NCBI GenBank assembly: GCA_964036665.1
Contig: OZ038528.1
Span: 10,608,501 to 10,672,500 of the forward strand
Direction: 5' to 3'
Source: Gordius sp. MW1
Lineage: Eukaryota > Nematomorpha > Gordioida > Gordea > Gordiidae
Length of the DNA: 64,000 nt
Part shown: positions 10,448 through 24,498 of the stretch, piece by piece
How positions within the stretch are numbered: position 1 is the stretch's first letter
Layout of the letters: the number at the start of each line of letters is the position of its first letter
Notes under the pieces: model-generated
Seen by the model: the letters and a program-made list of their open reading frames with translations, nothing else
The model's database searches: none
Told to the model about the DNA's origin: nothing
Translations under genes and position numbers: made by a program

Positions 10448-12237
10448 ATGAAAAATAATATTTTTTTCGACCTCAAAATTTTTCCATTTTTTTCGTTCAA
10501 CCATATCGCCCCCATGAAAGTTTTCGATATCAGAGGTGAATTCCGTAAAAAAAAATTTTTGATCAGTCATCAAAAATTATTAACTTTAAATCACGAACGC
10601 GTAGAGCTTGTTTCACAAAAACTAGAGACACGCTTAGAAAGCGATATTGAAACAATCTAAACGCAACACGAAAGTGTTAATTTCTCTCAATCTAAAACTT
10701 GGCCTCGTGCAAAATTTCTTATCGAGATTCTAACAACTACATAATGCGAATATTTACTGACTTTTAAAGATTTTTTCAGCCCCCTTTCGAAAGAATATCA
10801 AAAATAAATACTTTACGACCTCAAAATTTTTTCATTTTTTTCGTTTCAACCATATCGCCCCCATGAAAGTTTTCGATATCAGAGGTGAATTCATTAAAAA
10901 AAAAATTTTTTGATCAGTCATCAAAAATTATTAACTTTAAATCACGATCGCATAGAGCTTGTTCAAAAAACTAGAGACACGCTTAGAAAGCGATATTGAA
11001 ACTATCTAAACGCAACACGAAAATCTTAATTTCTCTCCTAAAACTTCGCCTCGTGCAAAAATTCTTATCGAGATTCTAACAAGGACATAATGCTAAGAAT
11101 ATTTCCTAACTTTTAAAGATTTTTTCAGCCCCCTTTCGAAAGAATATGAAAAATAATATTTTTTCGACCTCAAAATTTTTTCATTTTTTTCGTTCAACCA
11201 TATCGCCCCCATGAAAGTTTTCGATATCAGAGGTGAATTCCGTAAAAAAAAATTTTTGATCAGTCATCAAAAATTATTAACTTTAAATCACGATCGCATA
11301 GAGCTTGTTTCACAAAAACTAGAGACACGCTTAGAAAGCGATATTGAAACAATCTAAACGCAACACAAAAATGTTAATTTCTCTCAATCTGAAACTTGGC
11401 TTCGTGCAAAATTTCTTATCGAGATTCTAGCAAGGACATAATGCTAAAAATATTTACTGCCTTTTAAAGATTTTTTCAGCCCTCTTTCGAAAGATCATGA
11501 AAAATAATATTTTTTTGACCTCAAAATTTTTTCATTTTATTCGTTCAACCATATCGCCCCCATGAAAGTTTTCGATATCAGAGGTGAATTCCGTAAAAAA
11601 AATTTTTTTGATCAGTCATCAAAAATTATTAACTTTAAATCACGATCGTGTTTCACAAAAACTAGAAACACGCTTAGAAAGCGATATTGAAACAATCTAA
11701 ACGCAACACGAAAGTGATAATTTCTCTCAATCTAAAACTTGGCCTCGTGCAAAATTTCTTATCGAGATTCTAACAAGGACATTATGCTAAGAATATTTAC
11801 TGACTTTTAAAGATTTTTTCAGCCCCCTTTCGAAAGAATATGAAAAATAATATTTTTTTCGACCTCAAAATTTTTTCATTTTTTTCGTTCAACCATAATC
11901 GCCCCCATGAAAGTTTTTGATATCAGAGGTGAATTCCGTAAAAAACATTTTTTCATCAAAAATTATTAACTTTAAATCAGGATCGCATAGAGCTTGTTTC
12001 ACAAAAACTAGAGACACGCTTAGAAAGCGGTATTGAAACTATCTAAACGCAACACGAAAATCTTAATTTCTCTCCTAAAACTTCGCCTCGTGCAAAAATT
12101 CTTATCGAGATTCTAACAAGGACATAATGCTAAGAATATTTACTAACTTTTAAAGATTTTTTCAGCCCTCTTTCGAAAGAATATGAAAAATAATATTTTG
12201 CCCCCATGAAAGTTTTCGATATCAGAGGTGAATTCCA

Positions 12238-15200
12238 TAAAAAAAAATTTTTTGATCAGTCATCAAAAATTATTAACTTTAAATCACGATCTCATAGAGC
12301 TTGTTTCACAAAAACTAGAGACACGCTTAGAAAGCGATATTGAAACAATCTAAACGCAACACGAAAGTGTTAATTTCTCTCAATCTAAAACTTGGCCTCG
12401 TGCAAAATTTCTTATCGAGATTCTAACAAGGACATAATGCTAAGAATATTTACTGCCTTTTAACGATTTTTTCAGCCCTCTTTCGAAAAAATATGAAAAA
12501 TAATATTTTTTTCGACCTCAAAATTTTTTCATTTTTTTCGTTCAACCATATCGCCCCCATGAACTTTTTCGATATCAGAGGTGAATTCCTTAAAAAAAAA
12601 ATTTTTTATCAGTCATCAAAAATTATTAACTTTAAATCACGATCGTGTTTCACAAAAATAGAGACACGCTTAGAAAGCGATATTGAAACAATCTAAACGC
12701 AACACGAAAGTGTTAATTTCTCTCAATCTAAAACTTGGCCTCGTGCAAAATTTCTTATCGAGATTCTAACAAGGACATTATGCTAAGAATATTTACTGAC
12801 TTTTAAAGATTTTTTCAGCCCCCTTTCGAAAGAATATGAAAAATAAATTTTTTTCGACCTCAAATTTTTTTCGTTTCAACCATATCGCCCCCATGAAAGT
12901 TTTCGATATCAGAGGTGAATTCCGTAAAAAAAATTTTTTTTGATCAGTCATCAAAAATTATTAACTTTAAATCACGATCGCATAGAGCTTGTTTCACAAA
13001 AACTAGAGACACGCTTAGAAAGCGATATTGAAACAATCTAAACGCAACACGAAAGTGTTAATTTCTCTCAATCTAAAACTTGGCCTCGTGCAAAATTTCT
13101 TATCGAGATTCTAACAAGGACATTATGCTAAGAATATTTACTGACTTTTAAAGATTTTTTCAGCCCCCTTTCGAAAGAATATGAAAAATAATATTTTTTT
13201 CGACCTCAAAATTTTTTCATTTTTTTCGTTCAACCATAATCGCCCCCATGAAAGTTTTTGATATCAGAGGTGAATTCCGTAAAAAACATTTTTTCATCAA
13301 AAATTATTAACTTTAAATCAGGATCGCATAGAGCTTGTTTCACAAAAACTAGAGACACGCTTAGAAAGCGGTATTGAAACTATCTAAACGCAACACGAAA
13401 ATCTTAATTTCTCTCCTAAAACTTCGCCTCGTGCAAAAATTCTTATCGAGATTCTAACAAGGACATAATGCTAAGAATATTTACTAACTTTTAAAGATTT
13501 TTTCAGCCCTCTTTCGAAAGAATATGAAAAATAATATTTTGCCCCCATGAAAGTTTTCGATATCAGAGGTGAATTCCATAAAAAAAAATTTTTTGATCAG
13601 TCATCAAAAATTATTAACTTTAAATCACGATCTCATAGAGCTTGTTTCACAAAAACTAGAGACACGCTTAGAAAGCGATATTGAAACAATCTAAACGCAA
13701 CACGAAAGTGTTAATTTCTCTCAATCTAAAACTTGGCCTCGTGCAAAATTTCTTATCGAGATTCTAACAAGGACATAATGCTAAGAATATTTACTGCCTT
13801 TTAACGATTTTTTCAGCCCTCTTTCGAAAGAATATGAAAAATAATATTTTTTTCGACGTCAAAATTTTTTCATTTTATTCGTTCAACCATATCGCCCCCA
13901 TGAAAGTTTTCGATATCAGAGGTAAATTACGTAAAAAAAATTTTTTTGATCAGTCATCAAAAATTATTAACTTTAAATCACGATCGTGTTTCACAAAAAC
14001 TAGAAACACGCTTAGAAAGCGATATAGAAACAATCTAAACGCAACACGAAAGTGTTAATTTCTCTCAATCTAAAACTTGGCCTCGTGCAAAATTTCTTAT
14101 CGAGATTCTAACAAGGACATTATGCTAAGAATATTTACTGACTTTTAAAGATTTTTTCAGCCCCCTTTCGAAAGAATATGAAAAATAAATTTTTTTCGAC
14201 CTCAAATTTTTTTCGTTTCAACCATATCGCCCCCATGAAAGTTTTCGATATCAGAGGTGAATTCCGTAAAAAAAATTTTTTTTGATCAGTCATCAAAAAT
14301 TATTAACTTTAAATCACGATCGCATAGAGCTTGTTTCACAAAAACTAGAGACACGCTTAGAAAGCGATATTGAAACAATCTAAACGCAACACGAAAGTGT
14401 TAATTTCTCTCAATCTAAAACTTGGCCTCGTGCAAAATTTCTTATCGAGATTCTAACAAGGACATTATGCTAAGAATATTTACTGACTTTTAAAGATTTT
14501 TTCAGCCCCCTTTCGAAAGAATATGAAAAATAATATTTTTTTCGACCTCAAAATATTTTCAATTTTTTCGTTTCAACCATATCGCACCCATGAAAGTTTT
14601 CGATATCAGAGGTGAGTTCCGTAAAAAAAAAATTTTTGTCAAAAATTATTAACTTTAAATCACGATCTCATAGAGCTTGTTTCAGAAAAACTAGAGACAC
14701 GCTTAGAAAGCGATATTGAAACAATCTAAACGCAACACGAAAGTGTTAATTTCTCTCAATCTAAAACTTGGCCTGTGCAAAATTTCTTATCGAGATTCTA
14801 ACAACTACATAATGCGAATATTTACTGACTTTTAAAGATTTTTTCAGCCCCCTTTCGAAAGAATATCAAAAATAAATACTTTACGACCTCAAAATTTTTT
14901 CATTTTTTTCGTTTCAACCATATCGCCCCCATGAAAGTTTTCGATATCAGAGGTGAATTCATTAAAAATAAATTTTTTTGATCAGTCATCAAAAATTATT
15001 AACTTTAAATCACGATCGCATAGAGCTTGTTTCACAAAAACTAGAGACACGCTTAGAAAGCGATATTGAAACTATCTAAACGCAACACGAAAATCTTAAT
15101 TTCTCTCCTAAAACTTCGCCTCGTGCAAAAATTCTTATCGAGATTCTAACAAGGACATGAATATTTCCTAACTTTTAAAGATTTTTTCAGCCCCCTTTCG

Positions 15201-16003
15201 AAAGAATATGAAAAATAATATTTTTTTCGACCTCAAAATTTTTTCATTTTTTTCGTTCAACCATATCGCCCCCATGAAAGTTTTCGATATCAGAGGTGAA
15301 TTCCGTAAAAAAAAAATTTTGATCAGTCATCAAAAATTATTAACTTTAAATCACGATCGCATAGAGCTTGTTTCACAAAAACTAGAGACACGCTTAGAAA
15401 GCGATATTGAAACAATCTAAACGCAACACAAAAATGTTAATTTCTCTCAATCTGAAACTTGGCTTCGTGCAAAATTTCTTATCGAGATTCTAGCAAGGAC
15501 ATAATGCTAAGAATATTTACTGATTTTTAAAGATTTTTTCAGCCCTCTTTCGAAAGATCATGAAAAATAATATTTTTTTGACCTCAAAATTTTTTCATTT
15601 TATTCGTTCAACCATATCGCCCCCATGAAAGTTTTCGATATCAGAGGTGAATTCCGTAAAAAAAAATTTTTTGATCAGTCATCAAAAATTATTATCTTTA
15701 AATCACGATCGTGTTTCACAAAAACTAGAAACACGCTTAGAAAACGATATTGAAACAATCTAAACGCAACACGAAAGTGATAATTTCTCTCAATCTAAAA
15801 CTTGGCCTCGTGCAAAATTTCTTATCGAGATTCTAACAAGGACATTATGCTAAGAATATTTACTGACTTTTTAAAGATTTTTTCAGCCCCCTTTCGAAAG
15901 AATATGAAAAATAATATTTTTTTCGACCTCAAAATTTTTTCATTTTTTTCGTTCAACCATATCGCCCCCATGAAAGTTTTCGATATCAGAGGTGAATTCC
16001 GTA
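12238..16003 (+). repeat. HOR block Z, copy 1
   Basis: Monomer starts: 12493, 12836, 13181, 13524, 13834, 14178, 14523, 14865, 15208, 15560, 15904. It repeats at 20739-24498 with an 8495-bp offset. Only one base differed where I compared the two closely: T at 15937 against A at 24432. Private marks include GACGTC near 13856, GAAGATATAG-like loss of TTG near 14020, CTTGGCCTGTGC near 14767, and a GACATGAATATTTCC deletion near 15155. An extra T near 15870 joins two short frames into a 104-codon open frame (15802-16116), which is not a gene. Confidence 0.92.
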
Positions 16004-19000
16004 AAAAAAAATTTTTGATCAGTCATCAAAAATTATTAACTTTAAATCACGATCTCATAGAGCTTGTTTCACAAAAACTAGAGACACGCTTAGAAAGCGA
16101 TATTGAAACAATCTAAACGCAACACGAAAGTGTTAATTTCTCTCAATCTAAAACTTGGCCTCGTGCAAAATTTCTTATCGAGATTCTAACAAGGACATAA
16201 TGCTAAGAATATTTACTGCCTTTTAAAGATTTTTTCAGCCCTCTTTCGAAAGAATATGAAAAATAATATTTTTTTCGACCTCAAAATTTTTTCATTTTTT
16301 TCGTTCAACCATATCGCCCCCATGAACTTTTTCGATATCAGAGGTCTTAAAAAAAAAATTTTTGATCAGTCATCAAATATTATTAACTTTAAATCACGAT
16401 CGCATAGAGCTTGTTTCACAAAAACTAGAGACACGCTTAGAAAGCGATATTGAAACAATCTAAACGCAACACGAAAGTGTTAATTTCTCTCAATCTAAAA
16501 CTTGGCCTCGTGCAAAATTTCTTATCGAGATTCTAACAAGGACATTATGCTAAGAATATTTACTGACTTTTAAAGATTTTTTCAACCCCCTTTCGAAAGA
16601 ATATGAAAAATAAATTTTTTTCGACCTCAAAATTTTTTCATTTTTTTCGTTCAACCATATCGCCCCCATGAAAGTTTTTGATATCAGAGGTGAATTCCGT
16701 AAAAAATATTTTTTCATCAAAAATTATTAACTTTAAATCAGGATCGCATAGAGCTTGTTTCACAAAAACTAGAGACACGCTTAGAAAGCGGTATTGAAAC
16801 TATCTAAACGCAACACGAAAATCTTAATTTCTCTCCTAAAACTTCGCCTCGTGCAAAAATTCTTATCGAGATTCTAACAAGGACATAATGCTAAGAATAT
16901 TTACTAACTTTTAAAGATTTTTTCAGCTCTCTTTCGAAAGAATATGAAAAATAATATTTTGCCCCCATGAAAGTTTTCGATATCAGAGGTGAATTCCATA
17001 AAAAAAAATTTTTGATCAGTCATCAAAAATTATTAACTTTAAATCACGATCGTGTTTCACAAAAACTAGAGACACGCTTAGAAAGCGATATTGAAACAAC
17101 CTAAACGCAACAAGAAAGTGTTAATTTCTCTCAATCTAAAACTTGGCCTCGTGCAAAATTTCTTATCGAGATTCTAACAAGGACATTATGCTAAGAATTT
17201 TTACTGACTTTTAAAGATTTTTTCAGCCCCCTTTCGAAAGAATATGAAAAATAATTTTTTTCGACCTCAAATTTTTTTCGTTTCAACCATATCGCCCCCA
17301 TGAAAGTTTTCGATATCAGAGGTGAATTCCGTAAAAATATTTTTTTTGATCAGTCATCAAAAATTATTAACTTTAAATCACGATCGCATAGAGCTTGTTT
17401 CACAAAAACTAAGAGACACGCTTAGAAAGCGATATTGAAACTATCTAAACGCAACACGAAAATCTTAATTTCTCTCCTAAAACTTCGCCTCGTGCAAAAA
17501 TTCTTATCGAGATTCTAACAAAGACATAATGCTAAGAATAATTCCTAACTTTTAAAGATTTTTTCAGCCCCCTTTCGAAAGAATATGAAAAATAAATTTT
17601 TTTCGACCTCAAATTTTTTTCGTTTCAACCATATCGCCCCCATGAAAGTTTTCGATATCAGAGGTGAATTCCGTAAAAATATTTTTTTTGATCAGTCATC
17701 AAAAATTATTAACTTTAAATCACGATCGCATAGAGTTTGTTTCACAAAAACTAGAGACACGCTTAGAAAGCGATATTGAAACTATCTAAACGCAACACGA
17801 AAATCTTAATTTCTCTCCTAAAACTTCGCCTCGTGCAAAAATTCTTATCGAGATCCTAACAAGGACATTATGCTAAGAATATTTACTGACTTTTAAAGAT
17901 TTTTTCAGCCCCCTTTTGAAAGAATATGAAAAATAAATTTTTTTCGACCTCAAATTTTTTCCGTTTCAACCATATCGCCCCCATGAAAGTTTTCGATATC
18001 AGAGGTGAATTCCGTAAAAATATTTTTTTTGATCAGTCATCAAAAATTATTAACTTTAAATCACGATCGCATAGAGTTTTTTTCACAAAAACTAGAGACA
18101 CGCTTAGAAAGCGATATTGAAACTATCTAAACGCAACACGAAAATCTTAATTTCTCTCCTAAAACTTCGCCTCGTGCAAAAATTCTTATCGAGATCCTAA
18201 CAAGGACATTATGCTAAGAATATTTACTGACTTTTAAAGATTTTTTCGGCACCCTTTTGAAAGAATATGAAAAATAAATTTTTTTCGACCTCAAATTTTT
18301 TTCGTTTCAACCATATCGCCCCCATGAAAGTTTTCGATATCAGAGGTGAATTCCGTAAAAATATTTTTTTTGATCAGTCATCAAAAATTATTAACTTTAA
18401 ATCACGATCGCATAGAGTTTGTTTCACAAAAACTAGAGACACGCTTAGAAAGCGATATTGAAACTATCTAAACGCAACACGAAAATCTTAATTTCTCTCC
18501 TAAAACTTCGCCTCGTGCAAAAATTCTTATCGAGATTCTAACAAGGACATAATGCTAAGAATATTTCCTAACTTTTAAAGATCTTTTCAGCCCCCTTTCG
18601 AAAGAATATGAAAAATAATATTTTTTTCGACCTCAAAATTTTTTCATTTTTTTCGTTCAACCATATCGCCCCCATGAAAGTTTTCGATATCAGAGGTGAA
18701 TTCCGTAAAAAAAAATTTTTCATCAAAAATTATTAACTTTAAATCACGATCGTGTTTCACAAAAACTAGAGACACGCTTAGAAAGCGTTATTGAAACAAT
18801 CTAAAAGCAACACGAAAATCTTAATTTCCTTCAATCTAAAACTTCCGCTTGTGCAAAAATTCTTATCGAGATTCTAACAAGGACATAATGCTAAGAATAT
18901 TTACTGACTTTTAAAGATTTTTTCAGCCCCCTTTCGAAAGAATATGAAAAATAATATTTTTTTCGACCTCAAAATTTTTCCATTTTTTTCGTTCAACCAT

Positions 19001-20738
19001 ATCGACCCCATGAAAGTTTTCGATATCAGAGGTGAATTCCGTAAAAAAAATTTTTTGATCAGTCATCAAAAATTATTAACTTTAAATCACGAACACGTAG
19101 AGCTTGTTTCACAAAAACTAGAGACACGCTTAGAAAGCGATATTGAAACAATCTAAACGCAACACGAAAGTGTTAATTTCTCTCAATCTAAAACTTGGCC
19201 TCGTGCAAAATTTCTTATCGAGATTCTAACAACTACATAATGCGAATATTTACTGACTTTTAAAGATTTTTTCAGCCCCCTTTCGAAAGAATATCAAAAA
19301 TAAATACTTTACGACCTCAAAATTTTTTCATTTTTTTCGTTTCAACCATATCGCCCCCATGAAAGTTTTCGATATCAGAGGTGAATTCATTAAAAAAAAA
19401 ATTTTTTGATCAGTCATCAAAAATTATTAACTTTAAATCACGATCGCATAGAGCTTGTTCAAAAACTAGAGACACGCTTAGAAAGCGATATTGAAACTAT
19501 CTAAACGCAACACGAAAATCTTAATTTCTCTCCTAAAACTTCGCCTCGTGCAAAAATTCTTATCGAGATTCTAACAAGGACATAATGCTAAGAATATTTC
19601 CTAACTTTTAAAGATTTTTTCAGCCCCCTTTCGAAAGAATATGAAAAATAATATTTTTTCGACCTCAAAATTTTTTCATTTTTTTCGTTCAACCATATCG
19701 CCCCCATGAAAGTTTTCGATATCAGAGGTGAATTCCGTAAAAAAAAATTTTTGATCAGTCATCAAAAATTATTAACTTTAAATCACGATCGCATAGAGCT
19801 TGTTTCACAAAAACTAGAGACACGCTTAGAAAGCGATATTGAAACAATCTAAACGCAACACAAAAATGTTAATTTCTCTCAATCTGAAACTTGGCTTCGT
19901 GCAAAATTTCTTATCGAGATTCTAGCAAGGACATAATGCTAAAAATATTTACTGCCTTTTAAAGATTTTTTCAGCCCTCTTTCGAAAGATCATGAAAAAT
20001 AATATTTTTTTGACCTCAAAATTTTTTCATTTTATTCGTTCAACCATATCGCCCCCATGAAAGTTTTCGATATCAGAGGTGAATTCCGTAAAAAAAATTT
20101 TTTTGATCAGTCATCAAAAATTATTAACTTTAAATCACGATCGTGTTTCACAAAAACTAGAAACACGCTTAGAAAGCGATATTGAAACAATCTAAACGCA
20201 ACACGAAATTGATAATTTCTCTCAATCTAAAACTTGGCCTCGTGCAAAATTTCTTATCGAGATTCTAACAAGGACATTATGCTAAGAATATTTACTGACT
20301 TTTAAAGATTTTTTCAGCCCCCTTTCGAAAGAATATGAAAAATAATATTTTTTTCGACCTCAAAATTTTTTCATTTTTTTCGTTCAACCATAATCGCCCC
20401 CATGAAAGTTTTTGATATCAGAGGTGAATTCCGTAAAAAACATTTTTTCATCAAAAATTATTAACTTTAAATCAGGATCGCATAGAGCTTGTTTCACAAA
20501 AACTAGAGACACGCTTAGAAAGCGGTATTGAAACTATCTAAACGCAACACGAAAATCTTAATTTCTCTCCTAAAACTTCGCCTCGTGCAAAAATTCTTAT
20601 CGAGATTCTAACAAGGACATAATGCTAAGAATATTTACTAACTTTTAAAGATTTTTTCAGCCCTCTTTCGAAAGAATATGAAAAATAATATTTTGCCCCC
20701 ATGAAAGTTTTCGATATCAGAGGTGAATTCCATAAAAA
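16004..20738 (+). repeat. HOR block X, copy 2
   Basis: Monomer starts: 16256, 16603, 16944, 17244, 17585, 17926, 18267, 18608, 18944, 19293, 19641, 19992, 20335, 20678. It carries all the X-specific marks, including CGAAATTGATAA near 20204. By the A/T tract at about 20734-20748 it has the A9T6 length found at the end of block Y (near 12239) and continues into block Z. X1 at the same place has A8T7. The change of partner therefore lies between about 20210 and 20742. Confidence 0.92.
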
Positions 20739-23700
20739 AAAATTTTTTGATCAGTCATCAAAAATTATTAACTTTAAATCACGATCTCATAGAGCTTGTT
20801 TCACAAAAACTAGAGACACGCTTAGAAAGCGATATTGAAACAATCTAAACGCAACACGAAAGTGTTAATTTCTCTCAATCTAAAACTTGGCCTCGTGCAA
20901 AATTTCTTATCGAGATTCTAACAAGGACATAATGCTAAGAATATTTACTGCCTTTTAACGATTTTTTCAGCCCTCTTTCGAAAAAATATGAAAAATAATA
21001 TTTTTTTCGACCTCAAAATTTTTTCATTTTTTTCGTTCAACCATATCGCCCCCATGAACTTTTTCGATATCAGAGGTGAATTCCTTAAAAAAAAAATTTT
21101 TTATCAGTCATCAAAAATTATTAACTTTAAATCACGATCGTGTTTCACAAAAATAGAGACACGCTTAGAAAGCGATATTGAAACAATCTAAACGCAACAC
21201 GAAAGTGTTAATTTCTCTCAATCTAAAACTTGGCCTCGTGCAAAATTTCTTATCGAGATTCTAACAAGGACATTATGCTAAGAATATTTACTGACTTTTA
21301 AAGATTTTTTCAGCCCCCTTTCGAAAGAATATGAAAAATAAATTTTTTTCGACCTCAAATTTTTTTCGTTTCAACCATATCGCCCCCATGAAAGTTTTCG
21401 ATATCAGAGGTGAATTCCGTAAAAAAAATTTTTTTTGATCAGTCATCAAAAATTATTAACTTTAAATCACGATCGCATAGAGCTTGTTTCACAAAAACTA
21501 GAGACACGCTTAGAAAGCGATATTGAAACAATCTAAACGCAACACGAAAGTGTTAATTTCTCTCAATCTAAAACTTGGCCTCGTGCAAAATTTCTTATCG
21601 AGATTCTAACAAGGACATTATGCTAAGAATATTTACTGACTTTTAAAGATTTTTTCAGCCCCCTTTCGAAAGAATATGAAAAATAATATTTTTTTCGACC
21701 TCAAAATTTTTTCATTTTTTTCGTTCAACCATAATCGCCCCCATGAAAGTTTTTGATATCAGAGGTGAATTCCGTAAAAAACATTTTTTCATCAAAAATT
21801 ATTAACTTTAAATCAGGATCGCATAGAGCTTGTTTCACAAAAACTAGAGACACGCTTAGAAAGCGGTATTGAAACTATCTAAACGCAACACGAAAATCTT
21901 AATTTCTCTCCTAAAACTTCGCCTCGTGCAAAAATTCTTATCGAGATTCTAACAAGGACATAATGCTAAGAATATTTACTAACTTTTAAAGATTTTTTCA
22001 GCCCTCTTTCGAAAGAATATGAAAAATAATATTTTGCCCCCATGAAAGTTTTCGATATCAGAGGTGAATTCCATAAAAAAAAATTTTTTGATCAGTCATC
22101 AAAAATTATTAACTTTAAATCACGATCTCATAGAGCTTGTTTCACAAAAACTAGAGACACGCTTAGAAAGCGATATTGAAACAATCTAAACGCAACACGA
22201 AAGTGTTAATTTCTCTCAATCTAAAACTTGGCCTCGTGCAAAATTTCTTATCGAGATTCTAACAAGGACATAATGCTAAGAATATTTACTGCCTTTTAAC
22301 GATTTTTTCAGCCCTCTTTCGAAAGAATATGAAAAATAATATTTTTTTCGACGTCAAAATTTTTTCATTTTATTCGTTCAACCATATCGCCCCCATGAAA
22401 GTTTTCGATATCAGAGGTAAATTACGTAAAAAAAATTTTTTTGATCAGTCATCAAAAATTATTAACTTTAAATCACGATCGTGTTTCACAAAAACTAGAA
22501 ACACGCTTAGAAAGCGATATAGAAACAATCTAAACGCAACACGAAAGTGTTAATTTCTCTCAATCTAAAACTTGGCCTCGTGCAAAATTTCTTATCGAGA
22601 TTCTAACAAGGACATTATGCTAAGAATATTTACTGACTTTTAAAGATTTTTTCAGCCCCCTTTCGAAAGAATATGAAAAATAAATTTTTTTCGACCTCAA
22701 ATTTTTTTCGTTTCAACCATATCGCCCCCATGAAAGTTTTCGATATCAGAGGTGAATTCCGTAAAAAAAATTTTTTTTGATCAGTCATCAAAAATTATTA
22801 ACTTTAAATCACGATCGCATAGAGCTTGTTTCACAAAAACTAGAGACACGCTTAGAAAGCGATATTGAAACAATCTAAACGCAACACGAAAGTGTTAATT
22901 TCTCTCAATCTAAAACTTGGCCTCGTGCAAAATTTCTTATCGAGATTCTAACAAGGACATTATGCTAAGAATATTTACTGACTTTTAAAGATTTTTTCAG
23001 CCCCCTTTCGAAAGAATATGAAAAATAATATTTTTTTCGACCTCAAAATATTTTCAATTTTTTCGTTTCAACCATATCGCACCCATGAAAGTTTTCGATA
23101 TCAGAGGTGAGTTCCGTAAAAAAAAAATTTTTGTCAAAAATTATTAACTTTAAATCACGATCTCATAGAGCTTGTTTCAGAAAAACTAGAGACACGCTTA
23201 GAAAGCGATATTGAAACAATCTAAACGCAACACGAAAGTGTTAATTTCTCTCAATCTAAAACTTGGCCTGTGCAAAATTTCTTATCGAGATTCTAACAAC
23301 TACATAATGCGAATATTTACTGACTTTTAAAGATTTTTTCAGCCCCCTTTCGAAAGAATATCAAAAATAAATACTTTACGACCTCAAAATTTTTTCATTT
23401 TTTTCGTTTCAACCATATCGCCCCCATGAAAGTTTTCGATATCAGAGGTGAATTCATTAAAAATAAATTTTTTTGATCAGTCATCAAAAATTATTAACTT
23501 TAAATCACGATCGCATAGAGCTTGTTTCACAAAAACTAGAGACACGCTTAGAAAGCGATATTGAAACTATCTAAACGCAACACGAAAATCTTAATTTCTC
23601 TCCTAAAACTTCGCCTCGTGCAAAAATTCTTATCGAGATTCTAACAAGGACATGAATATTTCCTAACTTTTAAAGATTTTTTCAGCCCCCTTTCGAAAGA

Positions 23701-24498
23701 ATATGAAAAATAATATTTTTTTCGACCTCAAAATTTTTTCATTTTTTTCGTTCAACCATATCGCCCCCATGAAAGTTTTCGATATCAGAGGTGAATTCCG
23801 TAAAAAAAAAATTTTGATCAGTCATCAAAAATTATTAACTTTAAATCACGATCGCATAGAGCTTGTTTCACAAAAACTAGAGACACGCTTAGAAAGCGAT
23901 ATTGAAACAATCTAAACGCAACACAAAAATGTTAATTTCTCTCAATCTGAAACTTGGCTTCGTGCAAAATTTCTTATCGAGATTCTAGCAAGGACATAAT
24001 GCTAAGAATATTTACTGATTTTTAAAGATTTTTTCAGCCCTCTTTCGAAAGATCATGAAAAATAATATTTTTTTGACCTCAAAATTTTTTCATTTTATTC
24101 GTTCAACCATATCGCCCCCATGAAAGTTTTCGATATCAGAGGTGAATTCCGTAAAAAAAAATTTTTTGATCAGTCATCAAAAATTATTATCTTTAAATCA
24201 CGATCGTGTTTCACAAAAACTAGAAACACGCTTAGAAAACGATATTGAAACAATCTAAACGCAACACGAAAGTGATAATTTCTCTCAATCTAAAACTTGG
24301 CCTCGTGCAAAATTTCTTATCGAGATTCTAACAAGGACATTATGCTAAGAATATTTACTGACTTTTTAAAGATTTTTTCAGCCCCCTTTCGAAAGAATAT
24401 GAAAAATAATATTTTTTTCGACCTCAAAATTATTTCATTTTTTTCGTTCAACCATATCGCCCCCATGAAAGTTTTCGATATCAGAGGTGAATTCCGTA
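20739..24498 (+). repeat. HOR block Z, copy 2
   Basis: Monomer starts: 20988, 21331, 21676, 22019, 22329, 22673, 23018, 23360, 23703, 24055, 24399. It follows X directly, with no Y between, unlike the first copy. Together, 12238-20738 (Z1+X2) and 20739-29233 (Z2+X3) form an 8495-bp tandem duplication. Confidence 0.92.

Larger units (their letters stand above)
4736..12237 (+). repeat. HOR block Y, copy 1
   Basis: Monomer starts: 4982, 5324, 5665, 5963, 6315, 6656, 6999, 7351, 7688, 8040, 8391, 8743, 9094, 9435, 9772, 10113, 10448, 10797, 11146, 11497, 11840, 12183. The part from about 8743 onward is a close relative of block X (offset about 7507-7512). It repeats at 29234-36739 with offset 24498, which becomes 24502 after a 4-bp loss (CCAT) near 9478 in this copy. 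A 3-bp loss in the CTTAGAAGATATTG motif near 4820 is also found at the matching place in Y2. Confidence 0.92.

Noticed and set aside
15802-16116. 104-codon open frame (and its copy at 24297-24611)
   Set aside because: One extra T near 15870 joins two neighbouring short frames across a monomer border. It exists only because of that single insertion in block Z.
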